A stretch of 64,000 nucleotides of DNA. Origin: Jackrogersella multiformis. Taxonomy: Eukaryota > Ascomycota > Sordariomycetes > Xylariales > Hypoxylaceae. The notes beneath the pieces were generated by a model, which was not told the DNA's origin, ran no database searches, and was given only the letters and a program-made list of their open reading frames with translations. Below, in pieces: positions 1 through 10,636 of this stretch. A program made the position numbers and the translations under genes. Numbering within the stretch: position 1 is the stretch's first letter; every line of letters starts with the position of its first letter. Location: contig CADCXD010000008.1 of NCBI GenBank assembly GCA_902806575.1, forward strand, positions 2,852,001-2,916,000. The letters run 5' to 3'.

Positions 1-895
1 CCGTGATGCCGCCCGAGGCCACGGTGCTGTGCGCGAGAGACCGGTCTAGAGTGTCGACCGTCGACATCACACGCTCTCGGGCGCCGCGGGACGACGACCC
101 GCTCCCGACCGTGTAGTTGGATATCGACGGCTCGCGCTGTATCTCCGGAAGGAACTGGGGACCTTGGCTCGGGGCTTCCTCGCGCGTCCTGAGAGAAGTA
201 TGATCCCTGGGAGAAGGATGGTCCCTGTGGGAGGAGTGGTCGGTCGTAGAGCCCTTGCTGTGGGTCGTGGGCGGCAGAGGCCAGACGGGCGGAAGCTCGT
301 CCACCTGGTGGGCGACGACGTGGTTGGTGTTTACGGACTTCAACCTCGTGATGCCCGCGATCGTCTTCCCTCTGGACATGCGCTCGAGCGCGGCGGCGAG
401 GCCCGTGTAGCCGATGCCGACGGAGTCGTCGATCTTGGCGTCCCCGAGAGACCACTGGAAGACGAGGGAGCTCATCCTCAGGGCGTCCCGGGTCTTCGCC
501 AAGCTCTCCCTCATCTTCTCCACGTCGTTGTCCGCGAACATCTTGCGCCACCCCTTCTGGATCTTCCCCATCGTGCCCTTCTTCTCGTACTCCAGGAGGC
601 GGCTCAGCATGTGGTCCAGCACCTGGAAATCCGTGTTGGCGGTCCTAAACTTCCTCTCGAGCTCCGCGACCATGTCCGGCGGGAACCTCTGGTCGCTCCT
701 GGAGTACTCGGTCAGGCCGGCCTCGAGCGACCACATTATCCGGCACGTCTCCAGGAAGTCGTGCGCCAGCTCGTCGAACTGGTGCCCGTGCTTCTCGACC
801 GTGCCCACGTACTCGAGCATATGGATCGATATCTTGTTGCCGAGGACCGTAGCCTTGTGGCATATAGCGACTACCGATTCGATAGAGGGCGCCAT
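1..895 (-). CDS. Fungal helical N-terminal-domain protein, partial (runs off left edge)
   Basis: One open frame runs on the minus strand from an ATG at 895 (MAPSIESVV...) to the window edge with no stop, so at least 298 residues are visible and the C-terminus is missing. Residues 1-170 look all-helical, with evenly spaced charged and hydrophobic residues (for example KHGHQFDELAHDFLETCRIM and LLEYEKKGTMGKIQKGWRKM). This resembles the uncharacterised N-terminal domains that fungi place in front of NACHT, NB-ARC, kinase or ankyrin modules. Residues 215-298 are Ser/Pro/Arg-rich and probably disordered. No catalytic motif is visible, so the function is unknown. It is divergent from the HET gene 3.4 kb away, and both families are typical of fungal self/non-self recognition, but that link is inference. 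The + strand frames over this stretch are antisense shadows. Confidence 0.75.
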   Translation of the reverse strand, partial: MAPSIESVVAICHKATVLGNKISIHMLEYVGTVEKHGHQFDELAHDFLETCRIMWSLEAGLTEYSRSDQRFPPDMVAELERKFRTANTDFQVLDHMLSRLLEYEKKGTMGKIQKGWRKMFADNDVEKMRESLAKTRDALRMSSLVFQWSLGDAKIDDSVGIGYTGLAAALERMSRGKTIAGITRLKSVNTNHVVAHQVDELPPVWPLPPTTHSKGSTTDHSSHRDHPSPRDHTSLRTREEAPSQGPQFLPEIQREPSISNYTVGSGSSSRGARERVMSTVDTLDRSLAHSTVASGGIT

Positions 896-3800
896 GACGG
901 CGGCCGGAGGGTCGCAATGGTCTATCCTATCCGGAGGATGTCGTTCTAGGGCGCCGGGCGGTATCGGGGAAACCAGCGATTATCTTACGTCGGTGCAATT
1001 TCAATTTCTTGGTATTTACCCTACGAGAGGACGAAGGACCGTTCCTGGAAACAAAAGCCAGAAACAAATATCAAGGGATCGTCGCCCGAAGGCAGCTGGG
1101 CGGGATGCATTTATGTTATGGGCCGCGTCGGCGATCTAATTCTCAGCTCTTGTGGATCTTTTCGGTTGCATGTATGGAGCACGAGCACGCGAGCGAGCGC
1201 TATGGTACGAAATAAAAATCGCCAAATGGGCGGTACGTCGAGCCGGCGATAGCTCGACGGCCGTCCGCCATTCGCGAGCTCCTCACATTCACCCAGTCTT
1301 CACCCAGTCAATGCGGCTAGCTAGCTCGTCCTCCCAACAGGTTTGCTCCCTGGACCTCAAGGATCTGTCCTGCATGGTTTCTGCCCAGCAACCGATCGGG
1401 TCACTGGAATCTACTAGTCTCGTCCGTGCCGTTAGTCGACTAGCCTCCGGTGCTTGAACGCACCACTCCAATCCCTGGGTACGCTACGCGCTAGGCCGCC
1501 CCACCCACCCAGGAGAATCGTGGTGATACTCAGTCACTACCGAGATCTAGCCAGGCAGCCAGCTATTTCTAGCACATACTACTACTACTATTATTACTAC
1601 TTAGCTACTGCTACTAGGTAACGCGGGCGACAATATAAAGACGAGCTCGCTAAAGACCTCGGAAGCGGAACTTGCGCAGTACGCATCATGCAAAATTCTT
1701 TCACGAGCTAGGGTCCCACGTGGCGAATGCTCCGGCGCCGGTCCACGACACGATGTTGATAGTATAGCTGCTGAGCTGGTAGGTCGAAACTAGGGACTCC
1801 GGAGGACGATAGACCCCGCGACTATCGAGGCCGTATCGATTCTCATACCTACCTACCTAAGGTACCTTACCTAGCGGCCTAGGTAGATAGAAAGACCGGC
1901 CAGGATTGTCCAATCGAAACCTACCTAGGTACCTAGGTTACCGTATATCCGGATGTTTTGCCCACCCGCCCACGCCCAAGTTTTCTCAACCGACGGAGGC
2001 GCACGTCTGTCGCTGCTAGGGATCGCACATACATACATAGTACTAACCCTAGGTAGGTATACTACCTAGTCGGTTTCAGCCGACAGTAGTGATTACCTTA
2101 CACAGTAGTATCGCAGTCAATCAGGGCCAACAAGGGGATAGAGGCGGGAAAAGCGACATGACCCTAGCCTCTTACATAGTAGATCGAATTCCAGAAAACG
2201 GGAGACGAGACTCTAGTCGACCAATATCCTACACCACACTAAGCATGCACCGGCTTCAAACCCGAGTCCAGACCTGACGGCACCGGCGTCTTGGCGTATA
2301 CTGCGAAGCTAAAGCGATAGAGGCTTCGGTAATTATTTACTATTTGCGGAAGTTTATCTAGCCTTTTCAGCATAGCTTCTTTGTATATCCACCGGCCCCC
2401 CCGGTTTTTTTTAATGATCCCGACTACGCATCCGGAGTCAAAGCGTTACGTTTTCGGGTAGGGTGCTCAGTGCTCACATGAATTCTTTTCAGGGGAGTCT
2501 GAATAGAGCTAACTAAGGTCGGCTTAACGTGATGAGAAAAATCACTTTTGACCCTCTTCGGCCGCTTCGACGGATTTGCTAGTGTGGTTTTTGTACAAAG
2601 CCCAGCCGAGGTTTACTATGCTGGGTCGCTGGGTCGATGGGTACATGGTAGACAGCATGTCTGAAGGATTCTTGAAGATTCCCTTTGGTAATCCGGGGCC
2701 GATCGCTATGTATGCAGAGCAGATTGGCCGGCCCATTCCCTCGGATTTGTCCAGTCTGTGTGAGGTTGGATTCCAGTTCCGAGGTGGTATACTAGGTGGA
2801 AGGGGGCATATGCCATACATACCTTGGGCCCTTGGGGCCTACATACCTACCTGGTAGTCAGGTAGGTACTGCGTAGTGTGCCTAGGTATGTGGTGTATGT
2901 GTTATCTTGATCCACTCGACGAAGGCCTGCTACGCACAGTTTTCTCTCTCTCTCCATATCGAACAGATCGAGAAGTTCTGTCTGTCGTCATCTTTGCAAG
3001 AAGCAACTGGGCTAGTCGATAACACTCGACCATCGTATAAACCTGTTTACGCCATCCCCGGTGGGTAGGGTAATGAAGATCTAGATAGCTGTAGTGTTTC
3101 GTCTTTGTCTTCGGCGTAGCCCATCTTTCCTGATATCGACCTTGCTGACGAATATCCTTGAGCCTCTTAGTACTATCTGCGTTCTCCTATAGCCTAGGTA
3201 CCCCCCCCCCCCTCCCGCCTACCAATCACTAGCTGATCTTGGACGGTTGGCAAATAGGAGATCGTAGGGCGGACTTGCATTGTTACATTGTTATGCTGAT
3301 CTCGCATTGATGGTCACGATTATGACATCCTTCAATATATTATCCCTAGGTAGGTTAGTATCGTGATATTTGAATATCTTATCGTCTTATGTCGCCTTCT
3401 GCCCACCACGCCGGCCGGCTGGGACGAGAAAGGTTCATGGCATCTGCTATACCCACCAAACCGTTAAATTGTATATACTACCTTGTATGCTGACTATGTA
3501 AGGACATGATTATCATATAACCAAATCGCTTAGGAAGTTGGCAGAACAGGAGTAAATGGGTACAGCAGATGCCACTAACGTTTCTCAACCGGGTACGTAA
3601 GTGTCAAAACAACTGAGTGTGTATGTCGGTGTGTACACTATTGGCACGGACGTAGATGTGACCATTAGATTCAAGGGTGGATTGAATCGTTCGGTCCCAA
3701 TGATATGATGGTAATAATGGATACGGGGCCTGCCTGTTCCATGGTTGCCGATGCCTGCAAAGGGGCAAGATCACTCGCATGCTGGCTGGCATGTTAGATT

Positions 3801-4258
3801 CAAATCTCTTATTAACCCTCAGCTGCCCCTTGACACAGATGCCCTTGCCACAGCTGCCTTTGATATTTGTTCGTCGACACCAAGACTTCTCCAGGTTTCA
3901 TATGTCAGAAATCAGAACATGCCATGCTTAAGAGATCCAGATTAGATAGACGATTTCTGAAAGTTGATGGCCTAGCTAAAGGAATGATGGAAAACCCTCG
4001 CCATTGGAGGGTGCTTCTAGGGAATATCCACCTGACTACAAGGATTCACAGGCGAACTCCTCACCTCCCCGTCCTTCCGCTCACCCAATCATCGTCAAAA
4101 TGTATAATACCGAACTAGCGCCAAGCGTTGCCTAATCGTAACCTCTGCAGGTTTCCCTCGTAAGAGAGGAAGAAAAAAAATAAAAATAAAAAAGGCTAGT
4201 GCAAGCTTGTTCGGAAAGGTATACTATGTAGTTTAGAGACAAGAAGAGCTAGACCGAC
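896..4258. other. Intergenic spacer with dispersed CTAGG palindromes
   Basis: No convincing gene was found in 3.4 kb. Short open frames occur (for example 2542-2857 on both strands and 3745-4118 on +) but lack splice partners or recognisable motifs. The spacer holds several TACCTAGGTA-type palindromes (near 1921-1945, 2041-2060, 2880-2890, 3345-3355), a CTA/TTA trinucleotide run near 1577-1602 and a run of 12 C at 3201-3212. It should contain the promoters of both divergent flanking genes; no specific regulatory element could be identified. Confidence 0.6.
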
Positions 4259-6748
4259 ATGACAACTATTATTGCTGACGACGGGCGGACATGGATCGCC
4301 TCCGTAAAGAGGTCGGACCCTCTAGAAGTTGGCGAATGCTGCCCTCGGCAAGCGTACGTCGAGCTTCAAATACCCAAGCTTGCTAGATCGGCTAGCAAGG
4401 TGACGGTATCTACTCTGTCGCACGATCAAGGTCTAGTCTGAACCGAGAGCTACGTACCTCGTGGCCTGCGAGAGCCATTCGACTAATTTATAAGTCTAGG
4501 CTGGAGCGACGAAGAACAAAGATACGGTGGGACCTACGAGGGAACGTATACGTTCTTCGACCTTGCCGTCGTCACGCCTACGTCCCACGAGCGGGTTTGG
4601 CCTTTCACCTTTCAAAGGAACCTGCACGCCCGCTCGGAACCGCATAGGCATGAGAATGTATGGGATGCGGAATCTAGCGACGGAGCCCGGAGCGCGTGGC
4701 TGCAATCCATCCAGGGAGGCGATACCATACAGGTTTTCCCCATGGCGATGCTTCAGATGTGGACCAACTTCGTCTACGAGGTAGAAATCAGGGTAGAAGG
4801 GGCATTCCAGCTTCAAGAAGCAGATCAAGAAACAGATCTGCCGAGCGAAGCCGCACGGGATTCGACCGGAGCGGAAAGTTTCAACATCTATAAGCCATTA
4901 GGGGACTCTCGACGGCAGACTCGTGTCTTGTCTCTGCATCACGGAAGATTCGAAGACCCTTTGCTATGCAGTATTACGGTAGTATCGCTAGACGACCCAG
5001 ATCATAGCGAATACGAAGCCCTGTCGTACTGCTGGGGCGACGTACGCCGCACGGAGAAGACGATTCGGGTGGGGAAGCCGCCGGACAGCTCCGAACAGGA
5101 AAACCATCCGTACGAGATCGCCATCACTTCGAACCTGTACGAGGCCTTGAGGCATCTAAGGCCTGAGAGCGGGCCGCCACGCAGCTTGTGGGTCGACGCG
5201 ATCTGCATCGACCAGGCCAACTTCGTAGAACTGTCTCGGCAGGTCGCGTCGATGCCTTCGATCTACGCGGGGGCTTCCCGCGTCGTGGTATGGCTTGGAG
5301 TCAGCACCGGGCTGCCTGCGAGGAGCGAGTGCTTCGCTACTTTGCAAGCGGTCCAAGAACGTTTTCGAGCGAAATACGATGCTTCGAGGTCGTACACCCC
5401 GGAAGAGACAGAGCAGATCGAGACGGAAGTGATCAATGCCGAGATCACCAACCTGGTCGATTATACGATAAAATGGAACCGATGCGACTTCGACTGGTTC
5501 AAGCGAACCTGGGTTCTCCAGGAGGTTTCGAACGCGAGGACGGCGACCTGCCGGTGCGGACTCGACGAGGTGTCGTGGCCCGTCGTCTCCTCGGTGATGC
5601 GCGTCCTGCAGGCCGAGAAGCTGGGCTCGGCTCTCGTCAGAGGGGCGTCGCAGCCCAGCAACGTCTTGAGGACCGGAATCGTGCCGTCTATATGGTTCAG
5701 CATCGTGCAGCTCCGGGGGCACAGCCAGGGACAGCGGGCGGAGACTACTTCCAACGGCATCCTCGAGATCCTCGTCAAAGCTCACAGCCTGAAGGCCACC
5801 GACCTCCGGGACAAGCTGTTCGCGCTCCTCCAATTCGGTAGCGAGTCGAGGGACGTCGCGAACTTGCCCCCGATCGTCGGCGTGGACTATTCGAAGCCCC
5901 CCGTGCGAGTCTTCACGGACTTCGCGCGCTGGTGGATCTGCACGCACCGGTCGCTCAGGATCCTGTCGGCCATCCACACGATGAAGGACCGGACATGGCA
6001 GCAGCTGTACTACGGAGAGCCTCTAGATTTGGACAAGCTCGGGCATCCTTCGTGGTGCTTCTGGCCGGTGGGAGACGACAGAATGGCCAATGCCACCCTG
6101 GGGCTCTCCTCGGAGGCTCCATACCAAGCCGGCGGATCGACCGTACCAGATATCGAGCTCGTCAGCTCGCCAGACGCCTTGACGCAACCCGACATCCTGC
6201 GACTTAGCGGGCACCGCGTATGCACGATCGCAAAGATCACCCCGTTCCCGCTGTGGACCTTCCCAGACGAGCCCGACGAGCTCCGGGACGCGTTCATGCG
6301 GGTGTTCGACCCGGCCAACTACGGAAGATTCGTGCTGCCGGGGGAGGAGGGCCCCGACGCGAAGAAGCTCGAAAGGGGAGTCCAGGAGTTCCTGGCCAGG
6401 CATTACACGTACCACGCCCGCGGCCTCCAGGGGCGCACCCCGCACGTCCCGTGCCTGAGCCCGAGCTTCTTCGCCACCGACGAGCTGGGCGAGGGGTGCG
6501 GCGGCTTGTGCCCGCATAACGCGAGGCCCGGCGATGTCGTCGTGATGCTGCACGGCGGGCCGGTTCTCTACTTGCTGAGGGAGACTGCGCCGGGTGCTAG
6601 CGGCGGGGAAAGAGATGACGGGGGAGCCGGGGAGGAAAAGAGGATGCTGTTCGTGGGGGAGTGTTTCTTGCAGGGGTATATGAGCGGAAAGGCGCTGGAG
6701 GATGTACAGGCGAAGGGGCTCGAAAGGGAGGTTTTTAGCCTAGCGTGA
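4259..6748 (+). CDS. HET domain (heterokaryon incompatibility) protein
   Basis: Two exons, 4259-4430 and 4500-6748, give 806 residues. The intron (gtctag...tctag) joins ...SHDQ-G to WSDEEQRY in phase 1 and extends the protein about 138 residues upstream of the internal ATG at 4742. Residues 1-137 form a separate N-terminal domain with IPKLARSASKVTV and GGDTIQVFP, like a domain seen in other fungal proteins of unknown role. The HET domain follows with its three classic blocks: YEALSYCWGD (about 229-238), LWVDAICIDQ (about 287-296) and RTWVLQEV (about 394-401). HET proteins trigger programmed cell death after fusion of incompatible strains; the partner here is unknown. No NACHT, WD40 or ankyrin region is present, so this is a stand-alone HET type with an added N-domain. 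The frame is intact. Confidence 0.9.
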
Positions 6749-7404
6749 ACTGTGCGATTCTATATGCTGGGATACCTATTTACTGCTTGAGAGTGCCTAG
6801 AGTGCTTAGGTGAGTATGGATCCTGGTGCGCCGCCACCTTGATTACGGCTATATACCTCTTAGCTAACCCCTAGCTAACCGTATCGTCATTCATTGCGTG
6901 ACAACCTACCGGGTACCTAGGTACGCGTTATGCAAATCGATTTATAAGAATAATCGCGTCGTATTTATTGACTAGTCGTCTTTAAGTTATAGTTTTTACC
7001 ACTAGATCGTGAAGTGGTTTTGCTTGCTCTCTCGCTCTACTGTGGGGAAAAGGGGGTGGCGTACAGTGGGCCAGGTATAATGTCTATACCTACATACCTT
7101 GAATATCTGGTAGGGAATATCTCGGGATAGGTATAGGTCACATGATACTATAGTATTATTCATACCTCCTATTTAGGTAGGTAGGATTAGGTAGAGACGG
7201 CGGCCTATAGCGGCGAATCCGACGAGTCTTAGCGCCGGTGCGGGTGCGGAGCTTTGCGGGCCAATTCTTGAGTCGCTAGTACATACTTAGGAAGGTAGGA
7301 TATGCACCTTTGAGGATATCTAGATATCTACCTACCTATAGACATTCAGATATCCATTAGAAACAATCGTTTAACACTTAATTCATAAGAAATCAGGATC
7401 GAGA
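6749..7404. other. Intergenic spacer
   Basis: AT-richer than the flanking genes. It carries CTAGG palindromes near 6910-6925 and GGTAGG runs near 7176-7190, and no gene-like frame. It should include the aldehyde dehydrogenase promoter and 5' leader. Confidence 0.6.
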
Positions 7405-9132
7405 ATGGCTCAAACCTATCTCATGTGGGTTGCTGGCAAGGAGGAGCCAGGCCAAGAGGAGCTGTAAGTCGCGAAGCAATATTTCGTGTAGCGCCCCTGT
7501 AATGAGACGCTCTTTCGGTTAACAGAGTCGCAGGATACCAGTCGAAGACCCTGCAACGGGGGAGATATTCGCGCAGTAAGTTCATATACGTATAATCACT
7601 CATCGCTCGTTTCTTCGGTAGCCCGTCACGCACGTCGATGAATACCAAGAGCCTAATATAACATACCCTCTCTTACTAGCTGCCACGCGGCATCGTCTTC
7701 TGACGTCGAGCGCACCGTCTCCGCAGCCCAGGCGGCTTTCGAGTCCGGCATCTGGTCCAAATCCTCGCGCCACCACCGCGCCGACGTCCTGGAGAAATGC
7801 GCGGCCCTCCTCGCGGAAGCCCTGCCTCGCCTCGTCGCGCTCGAGGTGCGGCAGACCGGCCGCGCCATCCGCGAGATGGACGCGCAGGTGCCGTCGCTGG
7901 TGCGCTGGTTCAAGTACTACGCCTCGGTGCTGCGCGTCGAGGAGCAGCCGGTCCTCCCCACCGCCGGGAAGCTGCACAACTTCCTCCGGCGCGCGCCCCT
8001 CGGCGTCGTCGTGCAGATCACCCCCTTCAACCACCCGCTCCTCATCGCCGTCAAGAAGCTCGCGCCCGCACTGGCCGCCGGCAACAGCGTCGTCGTGAAG
8101 CCCAGCGAGCTGACGCCGCTGTCGACGCTGCTGCTGGGGCCGCTCCTCAAGCAGGCCGGGATCCCGGACGGCGTGTTTAGCGTCCTGCCGGGGTACGGGG
8201 CGAAGACCGGCGAGGCTCTCGTGCGGAACCCGCGGGTGAGAAAGGTAGATGTTACGGGGGGCACCGCGGCGGGGCGGGCTATCGGGGGCGTCGTGGGAGC
8301 GAATCTGGCAAAGTACACAGCCGAGCTGGGGGGCAAGGCGCCGCTGATCGTGTTCGGCGCGGCGGATCTGCAGCTCGCCGTGAACGGAATCGCGTTCGGG
8401 AGTTTCATCGCCAGCGGGCAGACCTGCATCGCGAGCACGAGGATCATCGTCGACGGCAAGATACTGCCGCGGCTGCTGGAGGAGCTGAAGGCGAAGGTGG
8501 ATTCCATCACGCGGCGCATGGGCGCCCCGGATAACCCCGAGTCCATGATGGGACCGCTGATCTCGGCGAAGCAGCTCGGCAACGTCGAAGCGCTGGTCGC
8601 CGAAGCTCTAGACAGCGGCAAGGCGAAGGCGGTAATAGGGGGGAGCAGGATGCGAGGCGTCAGCTCTCTCGACGGGACGGATTTCTCCAAGGGGTATTAC
8701 TACCAGCCTACCGTCCTCGTATCGAGCGAAGAAGACAGCATCCTGGCGACGAGGATCTGGCAGGAGGAAGCTTTTGGGCCCGTGATCGTCGTAGTTCCTT
8801 TCGACACGGAAGAGGAGGCTATAAAGCTAGCCAACGACAGCGAGTTCGGCCTCGGAGCCGGCATCTGGACCCAGGACCTAGCACAGGCGTTTCGCGTGTC
8901 GGAGCGAATCGACGCGGGAATCACCTGGGTGAACACGCACCACCGAAACGACCCGAGCAGCCCGTGGGGCGGCGCCAAATCCTCGAGCGGCGTCGGGAGC
9001 GAAAATGGTGTCGATGCGTACCACGCGTACACGACGATTAAGAGCACTATCATCAACTACGCCTCGATCGAGGAAGCTCTCGTCAGCGATGACTGGTTTA
9101 AAGATGGGGCGGGCCTTGTGAGATACGGTTGA
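7405..9132 (+). CDS. NAD(P)+-dependent aldehyde dehydrogenase
   Basis: Three exons, 7405-7463, 7528-7575 and 7680-9132, encode 519 residues, a normal length for the family. The first intron uses the acceptor aacagag, which restores RRIPVEDPATGEIFA, the usual N-terminal ALDH strand. Catalytic features are in place: Asn in TPFNHP (about 153), Lys in VVKPSE (about 176), the general base Glu in AELGGK (about 251), nucleophile Cys in SGQTCIAS (about 285), and the EEAFGPV block. The enzyme oxidises an aldehyde to a carboxylate; no targeting signal is seen, so it is probably cytosolic. Overall it looks most like the betaine-aldehyde/semialdehyde-type branch, but the substrate cannot be read from sequence. 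A CYP505 gene lies downstream on the same strand, so it may oxidise aldehydes produced in the same pathway (inference). Confidence 0.95.
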
Positions 9133-10636
9133 ATACTATCGTGGGTAATCATAGCGGGCGAACGCTCCGATGTGAAGTCGTGCTTTTAGAATGCGTGTAA
9201 TCATGAAAGTCGTAGAAGCCTTCGAATATTGACCATAATTCTAGATACTACGCAGTAACACATCTAATAAATAAAATCAAACATTCTTACCTATTTTCGT
9301 TCACGCGAAGGTACCTGTTGCGAGTAAATTTCTACTTAGCTATCGACAGATAGGAGACCCCTGAGCCCCTGAAACCCCGAGGGAAACCGCCAGGTCGTGT
9401 AAGAGTAATATCCCAAACACTGCTAAATGTGAGTCGGACTACCTTATAAGAATATAGTTATCCCGTTCCATAGCTGATAATTCCATCGACCAACACTCGC
9501 TAGTAGCTCTAAGCCCTTCGTACCCTACCTAAAGGATATTATTCGGCAAGCTTCTGTGCTGGCCTTGGTCCATGCGAGAATCCGTCTGGCTTTAATAGAT
9601 CTGGTGAATAACTTTCATGTTATTTGTTATCAAACCTTGCCAGAACTACCGTGTAGGGATTTCATTGTGAAGGTATCGCGAACCACGTCGTTGACCATTT
9701 AGAATATCGAATAAGGATATAAGACTGTTTTGAGATAACAACTTGTGCTTCAAAAATAATAAATTAGTATTCCTCCTGCATGGTAACCAAGCGACGGCAG
9801 ACGAGACGGACGACAGCGGAGAATTAGGTAAAACGCTCGCCGAGGACGGATTAAATCGGGAGTGTTGATTAAGTATCCATGGTTCCGTACGTTAGTAAAT
9901 ACCTAGGTAGGTAACTTAGGAAGCCGTACCGTACCACGGGTTCGGGCGGTTCGGGCGGCTCGGGTCCCGGATGAGACGATGAGCTACTATGTACCCATAT
10001 ATGTATGTAAACTCCACGGAATAATCTTTGACACATGTTGACACATACCAGTAGGATTAGACGAGTAATGCTTCAGCCGCTTCAGCTACCCATGTCTGTA
10101 TCCACACCCACATCTTCATCTTCATCTTCATCTTCTCTCGACCCCGACTTTACACGCTGACATGCTGCTTTGAGCTCTTCTGGCCTCTTCAGCTATTTCA
10201 TATCCCGGCCATATTCCCCCGAGAATGATATCACGGCATCTTTAAACAGTACACCGATTAAGCGTAGAAGACATGGCAGTTATGGGTACTCGAATAACCC
10301 TATACTACATGGGTACGGGAACCGGTACCACTTTGACACTGCGGACGAATTATAACCCCGACTCTCGTCGGTGGTCGGTCGTAGAATCCGAGTTCGTTCG
10401 GTAGGAATAGGAGGAGTGATAACACGCAGGGAATAGTTATAATTTATGAGACTGAATATAGATAGGTACTTACTTAAGTAGACATGACATTTATCTTAAA
10501 ATCGTAAACCCTTGTCATTCCTATCATTACAATAAAAGAAACACTTGGACAAACCACCTTACATCGCCGTCTGATATATTTTGGTCTGCTATACATTGCC
10601 TACCTAGGTACAAACTCGATATCATCCGATCAAAGT
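9133..10636. other. Intergenic spacer with ATCTTC microsatellite
   Basis: 1.5 kb without a supported gene. Contains a CTAGG palindrome at about 9900-9912 and another just upstream of the P450 start (about 10601-10610), two short TTCGGGCGG repeats near 9940-9965, and an ATCTTC hexamer run at about 10111-10134. The short frame at 10170-10355 has no recognisable features. Confidence 0.6.

Noticed and set aside
2542..2857. Overlapping frames on both strands
   Set aside because: Both strands open over the same bases, no splice signals linking them to further exons, no motif.
5156..5977. 273-codon minus-strand frame over the HET gene
   Set aside because: Arg/Asp-rich antisense shadow of a GC-rich exon; the + strand carries the conserved HET motifs.
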